Assembly: GCA_008363385.1 (NCBI GenBank)
Contig: RHKY01000004.1
Span: forward strand, 113,500-177,499
Direction: 5' to 3'
Origin: Acidobacteriota bacterium
GTDB lineage: Bacteria; Acidobacteriota; Thermoanaerobaculia; UBA5066
Length of the DNA stretch: 64,000 nucleotides
The notes under the pieces are model-generated. The model searched no databases, had not been told where the DNA came from, and saw only the letters and a program-made list of their open reading frames with translations. Both the position numbers and the translations under genes were made by a program. This document shows positions 43,150 to 50,949 of this stretch, in pieces. How positions within the stretch are numbered: the first letter of the stretch is position 1; every line of letters begins with the position of its first letter.

Positions 43150-43566
43150 ATGCCGATCCGGCGTGTCCGGCGGGTCCGCCCGCTTCTCGCCCTCGGGCTG
43201 GCGCTCGCCGTCCTGCCCCTCGTGTCGGTGCCGTCGAGCGGGGCGGTCTCCCCGGCACCCGCGCCGGCGACCCCCGCCGGCTGCTGCCCCCAGACGTCCC
43301 TTCCCTCCTGCCCGTCCTGCCCGACCGACGGCCGGTCTTCCTGCCCGACCACGCCGTCGCGCGCCCGGACCTGCTGCTCCTGGCAAGCCCTCCCCCCGGC
43401 CGGACCGGCGGAGGAGCGGCGGGAGCGCCCGTCCGAGGACCTGGCCGGCGGCGAGACCCGGAGCCCCTCGGCCGGGACCGCCCGCGTCGCCTCCGCGGCC
43501 CGCCGGGCCTCGGTCCAGGAAGCCTCCCCCCCCTTGCAGCTCCTCGTCCGCTCGTTCCGGAACTGA
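43150..43566 (+). CDS. Cysteine-rich secreted protein of unknown function
   Basis: The 138-residue protein has a signal peptide (RPLLALGLALAVLPLVSVPSSGA). A cluster of eight cysteines follows in about 33 residues: CCPQTSLPSCPSCP, SSCP and TCCSW. The C-terminal half is polar and lacks cysteine. The pattern suggests metal binding or disulfides and matches no family I know. It is 64 bases upstream of another Cys-rich secreted gene and likely forms an operon with it. Confidence 0.6.
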   Translation: MPIRRVRRVRPLLALGLALAVLPLVSVPSSGAVSPAPAPATPAGCCPQTSLPSCPSCPTDGRSSCPTTPSRARTCCSWQALPPAGPAEERRERPSEDLAGGETRSPSAGTARVASAARRASVQEASPPLQLLVRSFRN

Positions 43567-43630
43567 GACGCCGGGCGCTTCCCGGCTCCCTCCGCGTCCA
43601 CCGGAAACGAACGAAACGAAGGAGAAGACC

Positions 43631-43882
43631 ATGCGCAAGATCTCTGCCCTCGCCCTGACCCTCGCCCTCCTCGCCGCCCCGGCGGCCCTCGCCGGCGGCG
43701 ACAAGTGCTGCGCCAAGGCCGCCGACGCCAAGTGCTGCGCCAAGGGCGCCACCGCCGAGGCCGGCAAGAAGTGCACCCCCGAGGACTGCAAGAAGAGCGA
43801 CAAGTGCACTCCCGAGGAGAAGGCGAAGTGCGCGGCCCAGAAGGAGCAGAAGCCCGAGGCGCCGAAGGCCCCGAAGGGCTGA
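43631..43882 (+). CDS. Small periplasmic CCAK-repeat cysteine-rich protein
   Basis: The 83-residue protein has a signal peptide (ISALALTLALLAAPAALAGG) and a mature part of about 60 residues built of CCAKAADAK, CCAKGATAE, KKCTPEDCKK and KCTPEEKAKC, then a Lys/Pro/Glu tail. Paired cysteines among lysines suggest binding of a soft metal such as Cu, Zn or Hg, or a metal sink. AAGGAG precedes the ATG at 43631. A strong hairpin terminator follows. Confidence 0.75.
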   Translation: MRKISALALTLALLAAPAALAGGDKCCAKAADAKCCAKGATAEAGKKCTPEDCKKSDKCTPEEKAKCAAQKEQKPEAPKAPKG

Positions 43883-43926
43883 CCTCTCCCGCGGGAGCTC
43901 CCGCGGCCTCCCAGGGTGGTTCCCGG

Positions 43927-43954
43927 GGCCCGGGGGTCGATCCCCCCGGGCCCT
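43927..43954 (+). terminator. Terminator after the Cys-rich gene
   Basis: An 11-bp stem (43927-43937 with 43944-43954) is followed by TTTCCTTCT. An 18-bp perfect palindrome, CCGCGGGAGCTCCCGCGG, at 43889-43906 lies just before it. Confidence 0.75.
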
Positions 43955-43996
43955 TTCCTTCTCCGGGCGGCCTGAGGGGTTCGCCGGGGGGAGGGT

Positions 43997-44050
43997 GCGG
44001 GAGGGCCCGGTGTCCGGACCGCGCGATAGCGCGGTCGGGGGCCCTCCCGC
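43997..44050 (-). terminator. Nested hairpin after marC
   Basis: GCGGGAGGGCCC (43997-44008) pairs with GGGCCCTCCCGC (44039-44050) and encloses ACCGCGC-GATA-GCGCGGT (44018-44035). It ends 6 bases after the marC stop. It acts as a terminator or is a REP-like element. Confidence 0.6.
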
Positions 44051-44056
44051 GACAGG

Positions 44057-44665
44057 TCAGCGCGGGACGCGGGCGATGTAGCTGGCGACGCCGCCGAGGA
44101 GCATCTCGACCGCGATGGCGGTCAGGACGAGGCCCATCAGGCGCTCGAGCGCCGTGATCGCCTGCTCGCCGAGGGCCTTCTGGATCCGGGTGCTGAGGAG
44201 GAAGACGGTCGCGGTCACCGCGATCGTCACGGTCAGAGAGCCGGCGAGCGAGAGCATCCGCCACGGGTCGGAGCTCGACATCAGGAGGACCGTCGCCATC
44301 GCCGACGGGCCCGCGATCAGCGGGATCGCGACCGGCACGATGAAGGGCTCGGCCGCGGCCGCGTCGTCCTCGCCCAGCCGGGCGCCCCGGTCCGGGAAGA
44401 TCATCCGGATCGCGATCAGGAGGAGGACCACCCCGCCGCTCACCCGGAGGGCGTCGTCGCTCAGGTGGAGGAGGGCGAGGATCGGCCGCCCCGCGAGGAG
44501 GAAGAGGAGGAGCGCCGCGAAGGCGATCAGGCACTCCCTCACGACCACGACCCGCCGCCGCTCGGGCCGCACCTGCTTCAGCGCCGAGATGAAGAACGGG
44601 ATGTTCCCGAGCGGGTCGGTGATCAGGATGAGGAGGATCGTCGTCGAGAGGAAGCCCGTCTCCAT
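44057..44665 (-). CDS. MarC-family integral membrane protein
   Basis: The 202-residue protein has six hydrophobic helices and the conserved ITDPLGNIPFF of the MarC/UPF0056 family. A second conserved stretch is PLIAGPSAMATVLL. The function of the family is not settled. ATG 44665 is used; TATCCT at 44681-44686 on the minus strand would start the transcript about 9 bases upstream. The gene is divergent from the NifS-SelD fusion. Confidence 0.88.
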   Translation of the reverse strand: METGFLSTTILLILITDPLGNIPFFISALKQVRPERRRVVVVRECLIAFAALLLFLLAGRPILALLHLSDDALRVSGGVVLLLIAIRMIFPDRGARLGEDDAAAAEPFIVPVAIPLIAGPSAMATVLLMSSSDPWRMLSLAGSLTVTIAVTATVFLLSTRIQKALGEQAITALERLMGLVLTAIAVEMLLGGVASYIARVPR

Positions 44666-44738
44666 CGTCGTGCCCGGGGAAGGATAGCCGCCGGCACCGG
44701 GGATCGGGGGGGCGGCTCGCCGGGATTCCGGCCCCGGG

Positions 44739-44744
44739 AATAAT
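44739..44744 (+). promoter_or_regulatory. -10 element of the nifS-selD gene
   Basis: AATAAT ends 6 bases before the ATG at 44751. GGAGG overlaps the same spacer but is too close to the ATG for normal ribosome binding, so leaderless translation is likely. Confidence 0.5.
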
Positions 44745-44750
44745 GGAGGC

Positions 44751-46964
44751 ATGGCCGAGAGCCCGATCTACCTCGACACCAACGCCACGACGCCCGTCGA
44801 CCCCGAGGTCGCCGAGGCGATGCTCCCGTACCTGACGACCCACTTCGGGAACCCGTCGAGCGGCCACGCGTTCGGGACGCGCGCCCGCGCGGCGGTCGAG
44901 GAGGCGCGGCGGCAGGTGGCCTCGTTCCTGGGCGGGAGGCCCGAGGAGGTCGTCTTCACGAGCGGCGGGACCGAGGGGATCAACACCGTCGTCCAGGGGG
45001 TGGCGCGGGCGCTGCGCGGCAGGGGGCGGCACGTCGTCACGACCGCGGTCGAGCACCCGGCGGTCCTGGAGCCCTGCGCGGCGCTCGAGGCCGAGGGGTT
45101 CCGGGTGACGCGCGTCGGGGTCGACGCCGAGGGGCGCGTCGACCCGCGGGACGTCGCCGCCGCGATCGGCCCCGAGACGATCCTCGTCTCGGTCATGCAC
45201 GCCAACAACGAAGTCGGGACGCTCCAGCCGGTCGGCGAGATCGCCCGGATCGCGCGGGAGCGCGGCGTCCTCGTCCACACCGACGCGGCGCAGTCGGCCG
45301 GCAAGGTGCCGGTCGACGTCGCGGCCCTCGGCGTCGACTTCCTGACGCTGGCCGGGCACAAGCTCTACGCGCCGAAGGGGGTCGGGGCGCTCTGGATCCG
45401 CTCCGGCGTCTCCCTCCCCCGCCTCCTCCACGGCGCCTCGCACGAGGGGGGACGCCGGGCCGGGACGGAGAACGTCCTGGAGATCGTCGGCCTCGGAAAG
45501 GCCTGCGAGGTAGCGGCCCGCCGCCTCGCCACGGACGCCCCGCGGATGGAGGCGCTGAGGGAGCGGCTCTTCGAGGGCCTCTCGCGCGAGTTCCCGGACC
45601 TGCGCCGCAACAGCCCCCGCGAGGGGTGCCTCCCGAACACGCTCAGCGTCGGCTTCCGCGGGTTGGAGGCCTCGACGCTCTTGGCCGAGGTCGGGGACCG
45701 GGTCGCGGCTTCGGCCGGCGCGGCCTGCCACGCGGCCGGTGTCGACGTCTCGACGGTCCTGACGGCGATGAAGGTCCCGCTGGAGTACGCGATGGGGACG
45801 GTCCGCTTCTCCGTCGGGCGATGGACGACGGAGGCCGAGGTGGACGAGGCGGTCCAGATCGTCTCCGAGGCGGTGAGGCGGCTGAGTCCCGTGACGGCCG
45901 CCGCGGCGGCGCCGGTCGAGGAGGCCGGCCCCGTCCGGCTGACCCGGTACACGCATGGCATGGGCTGCGCGTGCAAGCTCCGCCCGCAGGACCTCGAGAC
46001 CGTCCTCCGGTCCCTTCCGAGGTCCGCCGACCCGGCCGTCCTCGTCGGCCCCGAGACGTCCGACGACGCGGCCGTCTACCGCCTCACGCCCTACCTCGCG
46101 ATCGTCTCGACGGTGGACTTCTTCACCCCGATCGCCGACGACCCGTTCGACTTCGGCGCCGTCAGCGCCGCCAACTCGCTCAGCGACGTCTACGCGATGG
46201 GAGGCAAGCCCCTCTTCGCCCTCTCCGTCGTCGGCTTCCCGGCGAGGCGGCTCCCCCTCCGGGTCCTGGACCGGATCCTCGCGGGCGCCGCCGAGGTCGC
46301 CTCCGAGGCGGGGATCCCGATCCTGGGCGGGCACACGGTCGACGACACCGAGCCGAAGTTCGGCCTCGCCGTCACGGGCGTCGTCCACCCGGACCGGATC
46401 CTGACGAACGCCGCCGCGCGCGCGGGAGACGCCCTCGTCCTCACGAAGCCGCTCGGAACCGGCATCCTCGCGACGGCCGTCAAGCGTGGCCTCGCGGGCG
46501 AGGAGGTCGCGCGCAGGATCGTCGCGGTCATGCGAAGGCTCAACCGCGCCGCGGCCGAATCGACGTACGAGGTTGGCGTCAGCGCCGCGACCGACGTCAC
46601 CGGCTTCGGCCTCCTCGGGCACCTGCGCGAGATGGCCGCCGCGAGCGGCCTCGACGCCGAGGTCGAGGCGGCCTCCGTCCCCGTCATCGACCCCGCCCGC
46701 GAGATGGCCGCCTCCGACGCCGTCCCCGGCGGGACGCTCGAGAACCTCGCCCACGTCTCGCCGCACGTCGACTTCGCGCCGGGCCTCTCCCGCGTCGAGA
46801 AGCTCCTCCTCGCCGACGCCCAGACCTCCGGAGGCCTCCTGATCGCCGTCCCCGAGGAGCGCAGCGACGCGCTCCTCGCCTCGCTCCGCGAGAAGGGCGT
46901 CCACGACGCCCGCCGGATCGGCCGCTTCACCGGCCCGGGGACGGGCCGGATCCGGGTGGATTGA
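44751..46964 (+). CDS. selD: Cysteine desulfurase-selenophosphate synthase fusion (NifS-SelD)
   Basis: The 737-residue fusion has a class V aminotransferase domain (about 1-395) with the PLP lysine K204 in LAGHKLYAPKG and the active cysteine C326 in SAGAACHAAG. The SelD domain (about 400-737) follows. The SelD active site reads GMGCACK, with C406, C408 and K409 in place of the Cys/Sec and Lys of E. coli SelD. The Gly-rich loop is followed by DTEPKFGLAVTGVVHPD. The first domain can release selenium or sulfur from selenocysteine and pass it to the second, which makes selenophosphate with ATP. This supports selenoprotein synthesis in the organism. A partial copy of the gene's 3' end lies downstream. 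Confidence 0.93.
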   Translation: MAESPIYLDTNATTPVDPEVAEAMLPYLTTHFGNPSSGHAFGTRARAAVEEARRQVASFLGGRPEEVVFTSGGTEGINTVVQGVARALRGRGRHVVTTAVEHPAVLEPCAALEAEGFRVTRVGVDAEGRVDPRDVAAAIGPETILVSVMHANNEVGTLQPVGEIARIARERGVLVHTDAAQSAGKVPVDVAALGVDFLTLAGHKLYAPKGVGALWIRSGVSLPRLLHGASHEGGRRAGTENVLEIVGLGKACEVAARRLATDAPRMEALRERLFEGLSREFPDLRRNSPREGCLPNTLSVGFRGLEASTLLAEVGDRVAASAGAACHAAGVDVSTVLTAMKVPLEYAMGTVRFSVGRWTTEAEVDEAVQIVSEAVRRLSPVTAAAAAPVEEAGPVRLTRYTHGMGCACKLRPQDLETVLRSLPRSADPAVLVGPETSDDAAVYRLTPYLAIVSTVDFFTPIADDPFDFGAVSAANSLSDVYAMGGKPLFALSVVGFPARRLPLRVLDRILAGAAEVASEAGIPILGGHTVDDTEPKFGLAVTGVVHPDRILTNAAARAGDALVLTKPLGTGILATAVKRGLAGEEVARRIVAVMRRLNRAAAESTYEVGVSAATDVTGFGLLGHLREMAAASGLDAEVEAASVPVIDPAREMAASDAVPGGTLENLAHVSPHVDFAPGLSRVEKLLLADAQTSGGLLIAVPEERSDALLASLREKGVHDARRIGRFTGPGTGRIRVD

Positions 46965-46968
46965 CGGG
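46908..46968 (+). repeat. selD 3'-end repeat, copy 1
   Basis: The last 19 codons of selD and a few bases beyond its stop (61 bases) recur at 47885-47945 with four mismatches. Confidence 0.8.
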
Positions 46969-47049
46969 GGTCCCGCTCGCCGACGCGGTCCACGCGGCGT
47001 GGTGGGGGCAGTGCCTTTACGACCGGGATCCCGGCCTGCGCGCTCGCCG

Positions 47050-47577
47050 TCACCATCCGCAGCGGTCGACGACCTTCTGGTCGATCTCCCAGGGGGACGG
47101 CGGGTTCTCCTTCAGTCCGAGGGCGTGGAGGGCCTCGTGCAGGAGGACGCGCGCGGCGGAGCGCTCGTCCCTCCTCTCGAGGGTGAGGAACTGCTCGCGG
47201 CAGACGAGGACGGCGCGCCCGCCGGGAAGGGTGTGGGCCAGCACGCCCACCTGGCGGCAGAGAGGGGTGCCGGTGCCGTCGAGGAAGTAGAGAGAGGAGA
47301 GGAACGCGCCGGCCGTCATCCCGGTCTCGCGGAGCGACTCGACGAGCGGCCGGCCCGTCCGGCCGTCGACGAACTCGGTGAGGACCGAGGAGCACGGCGC
47401 GCCGTCGAGGCGGCGGGCGGCTCGTTCGACGGTCGTGCGGAACGAGGGGCCGAGCTTCGGGGCGACGTAGCCCGGCTCTTCCGGGTCCGAAGCGCGCGCC
47501 GCGCCGGCGGCGAGCGTCGCCGCGACGAGAGCCGAGGCCGCCGCGCGGGCGAGGACACCACGGACAGGACGGCACAT
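47050..47577 (-). CDS. Putative secreted zinc metalloprotease
   Basis: The 175-residue protein has a signal peptide (AAASALVAATLAAGAARAS) and near its end LLHEALHALGLKEN, an HE-x2-H-x2-G motif like that of small metzincins. Six cysteines and several conserved-looking aromatic residues precede it. Only the N-terminal part lacks known features. It sits alone, opposite to its neighbours, between the two selD 3'-end repeats. The family is not recognised. The zinc site makes a peptidase likely, but catalysis is not shown. Confidence 0.7.
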   Translation of the reverse strand: MCRPVRGVLARAAASALVAATLAAGAARASDPEEPGYVAPKLGPSFRTTVERAARRLDGAPCSSVLTEFVDGRTGRPLVESLRETGMTAGAFLSSLYFLDGTGTPLCRQVGVLAHTLPGGRAVLVCREQFLTLERRDERSAARVLLHEALHALGLKENPPSPWEIDQKVVDRCGW

Positions 47578-47884
47578 GGGAGCCTCCTTTCCGGCGGACC
47601 CGGACCGCTCGCTTCGTGATCAGCGGGCCCTCTTTGAGGTGCCGGAAGGGCGGTACCCGTGACGCCCTGCGTCCCAGGAGATCGGCGAGGACGGCCTGGA
47701 CCTCGCGATGCTTCCCGGATCGTCAGCGCGGACGCATTCGGTTTGCAGACTGCTACGTCATCTTTGCTCGTCCCTACCCTACATTCACGGACACGCGGGC
47801 GACTTCGCCGCGCGAATCGACGGCTCGGCGAAGAGAACGCCGGCCCTCAGCGGCTTCGCACGCGACGAACCGCGGCGGGGCCTC
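47578..47884. other. Gene-free stretch with locally low GC
   Basis: No gene is supported here. Around 47690-47800 the GC content falls clearly below that of the surroundings, with AT-rich pieces such as CTACGTCATCTTTGCTCG. The start of the minus-strand gene (47577) has AGGAGG upstream. The stretch looks like the remains of a mobile or accessory insertion. Confidence 0.5.
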
Positions 47885-47945
47885 GCGCGCCGGACCGGCC
47901 GCTTCACCGGCCCGGGGACGGGCCGGATCCGAGTGGGTTGACGGG
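47885..47945 (+). repeat. selD 3'-end repeat, copy 2 (decayed fragment)
   Basis: The copy reads through ARRTGRFTGPGTGRIRVG and a stop codon in the same phase as selD. It matches copy 1 in 57 of 61 bases and is offset by 977 bases. Upstream of it there is no other similarity to SelD. Confidence 0.8.
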
Positions 47946-48000
47946 CAGCAGGTTCGAGACGACCGTTGACGAGGCTGACTCGTCAGCCTCGGAGGCACGA

Positions 48001-48249
48001 ATGAAACGGTGGCAGCTCCGGGAGGCGAAGGCAAGGCTGAGCAAGGTCGCCGAGTCGGCCCGGAGGGAGGGCCCGCAGGAGATCAGTGTCCGCGGGGAGG
48101 CCGCGGTCGTCGTGATCTCGAAGAGCGAGTACGAGCGGCTCTCCCGGCCGAGGCCCACGTTCGTGGAGCTGCTGAGGAGCTCGCCTCTCGTGGGAGTCGA
48201 CCTCCGGATCGAACGCAGCCGCACGCCGCCGCGGGCGGTCCCGCTGTGA
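48001..48249 (+). CDS. Phd/YefM-family antitoxin, toxin partner lost
   Basis: The 82-residue protein begins MKRWQLREAKARLSKVAE and has ISVRGEAAVVVISKSEYERL, both typical of Phd/YefM DNA-binding antitoxins. The C-terminal PTFVELLRSSPLVGVDL segment is the toxin-binding tail. ATG 48001 has GGAGG at 5 bases. It ends in a GTGA overlap, as in operons with a VapC/PIN toxin, but the frame that opens there stays toxin-like for only three codons. It is probably an orphan antitoxin left by a deletion. Confidence 0.8.
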   Translation: MKRWQLREAKARLSKVAESARREGPQEISVRGEAAVVVISKSEYERLSRPRPTFVELLRSSPLVGVDLRIERSRTPPRAVPL

Positions 48250-48257
48250 GCTACGGT
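48246..48257 (+). pseudogene. Possible start of a deleted VapC-type toxin gene
   Basis: GTG AGC TAC, overlapping the antitoxin stop by 4 bases, is how many PIN-domain toxins begin (VSY followed by LLDTN). Here the next bases do not continue the motif. The remaining frame is Arg/Pro-rich and runs antisense to the truncated sigma-factor gene. Evidence is thin and rests on the partner antitoxin. Confidence 0.3.
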
Positions 48258-48271
48258 GAACGCCCTGGCCT

Positions 48272-48646
48272 TCAACCCGCTCGACCGCCGCGGGCACCCG
48301 CCACCCGTCGCCCCGCCGCGCCACGAGTTCTCCGCTGGAGCCGGAAGCGGCCGTCGCGGTGGCGCCTGAAGTCGAGGCAGAGGTTCCGGACCACGGCGCG
48401 GAGCCAGGTCGGGAAGGATGCGGCCCCCTCCTCGCGGAAGCGCCGGACCCTTCGCAGCCCGTCTCGCCGCAGGCGCTCGCAGACGAAGAGGAAGCAGTCG
48501 TGAACCTCGTCGGGGTCTCGCTCGAAGAGGTGGACGACCTGCAGGATCAGCGAGGCCTGCTCGGAGAGGAAGGCGCTCCACGCCTCGTCCGCGGCGCCCG
48601 GCAGGGCGCGCACGGCCGCGCCCGAGACCTTCGAGGCCTCACCCAC
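48272..48646 (-). pseudogene. ECF-like sigma factor, truncated after region 2
   Basis: The frame of 124 residues starts at GTG 48646 (GGAGGG upstream). Region 2 of a sigma-70 family factor is recognisable: EVHDCFLFVCERL followed by SFPTWLRAVVRNLCLDFRRH. Sigma region 4, needed to bind the -35 box, is missing, and the last 30 residues are Arg/Gly-rich and look out of frame with any family. The truncation faces the antitoxin lacking its toxin, suggesting one deletion removed both ends. Confidence 0.65.
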
Positions 48647-48758
48647 GGTGAGCCCTCCGTCCTCGGCGCCCCGGAACCCTGCCCCTGGGCCGACCCTCGG
48701 CCTCGATCGTCCTCGCCGGAACGTGGACTACCGAGGACGTTATCGCTCTTTTCCATCG

Positions 48759-49703
48759 TCAAGCCGGTCTCGTGATCGGGGTCAGGACGAGGACGAGGGC
48801 CAGGACGAGGAAGAGGAGCGCGGCGAGGGGGAAGAGCGTCCAGGCCAGGAGGACGGCGGGTCCGCCGGAGGGGCGTCCGCCCGCGGGCGCGGGCCGCGCG
48901 AAGAGGAGCATCCCCAGGAGCGCCGAGAAGCCGGACGTCAGGAGGAAGGCGAGTCCCGCCGTGACGCGGGAGAGGTCCCGCGCCGCGAATCCGAGGAGGG
49001 CCTGCACGAGGCCCGCCGCCGCGGCGAACGTTCCGGCGAGGGCGACGGCGGGTGCCGCGAGCCGGGCCGCCGCCCCCTTCCCCGCCGCGCGGAGGAGGAG
49101 GACGCTCGCTCCCCCGACGACGAGGAGGGCCGGGGGGTGGAGGAGGAGGGAGAGGGTCGAGAGGCCGGGCTCACCGGCGCCCCGCGTGGTCGACCAGAGG
49201 ATCGCCGCGACGAGGACGGCCAGGAGCGCGGGGCCGAGCCGGGCGGCGGGAGTCACGGGGGCGGATCCCGCCTCCGGGGCCTCGTCCGCGGGGCGCGCGG
49301 CCGCGGCGCGGATCGCCGCGACGGAGGCGAGGGCGAGGCCGGCGACGACCGTCAAGAGGCCCAGCGCCATCCGGCGGCCCGCCGCCTCGACCCCGGCGTC
49401 GGCGCTTCCCAGGGCCGCGATGACGAAGAGATAGCCCCCGAGGACGCCGCACGCCCACGCGTCCCGCGAGAAGGCCGCGAGGACGCTGGCCGGGCCAGGA
49501 CCGCCGTCCCCGGCCGGCCTGAGGACCCCGGGACCGTGAAGCGCCCCGAGGGCGAGGACGACGAAGAGGGGCCCGGCGACGAAGACGGGAAGAGGGAGGA
49601 GGGCCACGGCCAGGACGAGCGCCAGCCACACGAGCCCCGTCACCACCGCGACCGGGCGCACGCCGGGGGCCGGGCCCTGCCGCGAATCGACCTCGTCGTT
49701 CAT
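48759..49703 (-). CDS. Polytopic membrane protein of unknown family
   Basis: The 314-residue protein has about eight Ala/Leu/Val-rich hydrophobic helices and ends in LVLVLTPITRPA. It has no recognised motif. Its start overlaps the anti-sigma-like gene by 4 bases (ATGA), so it belongs to the sigma/anti-sigma operon and may be its regulated or sensing partner. Confidence 0.7.
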   Translation of the reverse strand: MNDEVDSRQGPAPGVRPVAVVTGLVWLALVLAVALLPLPVFVAGPLFVVLALGALHGPGVLRPAGDGGPGPASVLAAFSRDAWACGVLGGYLFVIAALGSADAGVEAAGRRMALGLLTVVAGLALASVAAIRAAAARPADEAPEAGSAPVTPAARLGPALLAVLVAAILWSTTRGAGEPGLSTLSLLLHPPALLVVGGASVLLLRAAGKGAAARLAAPAVALAGTFAAAAGLVQALLGFAARDLSRVTAGLAFLLTSGFSALLGMLLFARPAPAGGRPSGGPAVLLAWTLFPLAALLFLVLALVLVLTPITRPA

Positions 49704-50362
49704 TGGGTCCTCCCTTCCGTCGTCTCCGGGCCTCCGGCGGCAGGCGGCCACTCGCACCCGTCGACCGGGGCGCCGGGCGTCGCCGACGGCGACACCTCGA
49801 GGCGGCGGAGCCTCCGGGGCCGGAACGACCCGGGATCCGTCGAAAGCTCGTAGAACGCCGGCTCGTCGAGAGCCCGGAAGAGGAGGCGTGCCCCGGTCGA
49901 CGCGCTCCCCTCCTGGCGGACGAGCGCCCAGTCGCGCCAGACGCGGCCCGAGAGCGCTCCGGGCGCGAGGTCGCCGAGGCTGCCGCCCCCCTCGCACCGC
50001 GGCGCCCCGGCGTGCTGGATCTCCCACGCGATGGTGACGGTGGCGCTGAGCCGCGGGAGCGGCCCGGACCCCGTCCGGAACGCGCCCACCCACTGGAACG
50101 AGACCCCCGCCACGAGGAGCGCGGTCGCTGCCAGGACCCCCGCGCGTCCGTCGAGGAGCGGCCGGGCCGCCGCGACGAGAGAGAGGAGCCGCTCCCCGAG
50201 GGTCGCGGGCCGCGCGGCCTCCCGCCGGCGGTCCGCGAGGAACCGGTCGACGCGGGCGGCCAGACGGGCCTCGACCGCCGGCGGCAGGTCGTCGGGCAGC
50301 TCCCGCCGGAGAAGGTCGTCGACCTCGGGGGACCTTCCGGGCTCCGGCACGTCCTTCCTCAC
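49700..50362 (-). CDS. Probable anti-sigma factor, single-pass membrane protein
   Basis: The 220-residue protein starts at GTG 50362 in a GTGA overlap with the sigma gene. Residues 1-85 are charged and cytoplasmic, residues about 74-95 (GRAGVLAATALLVAGVSFQW) form a membrane helix and the remaining part is extracytoplasmic, with a cysteine pair (APRCEGG, VDGCEWP). That layout and the gene order fit an ECF anti-sigma factor. A zinc-binding HxxxCxxC motif was not seen, so the call rests mainly on context. Confidence 0.65.
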   Translation of the reverse strand: MRKDVPEPGRSPEVDDLLRRELPDDLPPAVEARLAARVDRFLADRRREAARPATLGERLLSLVAAARPLLDGRAGVLAATALLVAGVSFQWVGAFRTGSGPLPRLSATVTIAWEIQHAGAPRCEGGGSLGDLAPGALSGRVWRDWALVRQEGSASTGARLLFRALDEPAFYELSTDPGSFRPRRLRRLEVSPSATPGAPVDGCEWPPAAGGPETTEGRTQ

Positions 50363-50895
50363 GACGACGCTTCCGTCGAGACGCGCGGGACGTCCCGCCC
50401 GAACCTCCGCCTCAGCTTCTCCCGCGCCCGCTGGACGTGGACCCGCGCGGTCGCCTCCGAGCAGCCGAGCGCCCGGGCCACGGACTCGTACGGCTCGCCC
50501 TCGACCGCGTGCAGCAGCAGCGCGACCGCCTGCCGGCGCGCGAGGCGGCCGACCTCGGCGAGGACCTCCCCCACCCAGGCTCGCCCCTCGCCCGTCTCCG
50601 TCGAATCCACGGCCTCGCCGAGGGTCGCGGAGAGGGCCCTCCGCCGGATCCGCGCGCGGAGCTGGTCGTGCGCCGCGTCGAGGCAGACGCGGAGGACGAA
50701 CGCCTCGGGGTTGGGATGCGATCGGAGCACGTGCAACTTCCTCCAGAGGGCCTCGAGCGCGTCCTGGAGCGCCTCCTCGGCCAGGTCGGCGTCGCGGACG
50801 ACGCGCCAGACGGAGCGGTTCATCCGGGGACGGAGCGGGAGGACGATCCGTTCGAACTCCCGCTCCCTCTCGATCGCGTCGTCGGCGTCGCTCAC
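50359..50895 (-). CDS. ECF-family RNA polymerase sigma factor
   Basis: The 178-residue protein has region 2 (DADLAEEALQDALEALWRKL, with the usual aromatic core) and region 4 (VEGEPYESVARALGCSEATA then VHVQRAREKLRRRF). This is the RpoE/SigW-type two-domain layout. Start GTG 50895. The three genes sigma, anti-sigma and membrane protein overlap by 4 bases at each joint. The stimulus is likely an envelope or redox stress. Confidence 0.9.
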   Translation of the reverse strand: MSDADDAIEREREFERIVLPLRPRMNRSVWRVVRDADLAEEALQDALEALWRKLHVLRSHPNPEAFVLRVCLDAAHDQLRARIRRRALSATLGEAVDSTETGEGRAWVGEVLAEVGRLARRQAVALLLHAVEGEPYESVARALGCSEATARVHVQRAREKLRRRFGRDVPRVSTEASS

Positions 50896-50949
50896 TCGCT
50901 CGCCCCGGCTCGGCTCCAGCCTACGCCCGGCCCGGAGCCGGGCGGTCCG

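Noticed and set aside
48547-48762. Small minus-strand gene overlapping the sigma fragment start
   Set aside because: It is Arg/Ser-rich and has no family features. The sigma-like frame in another phase is better supported.
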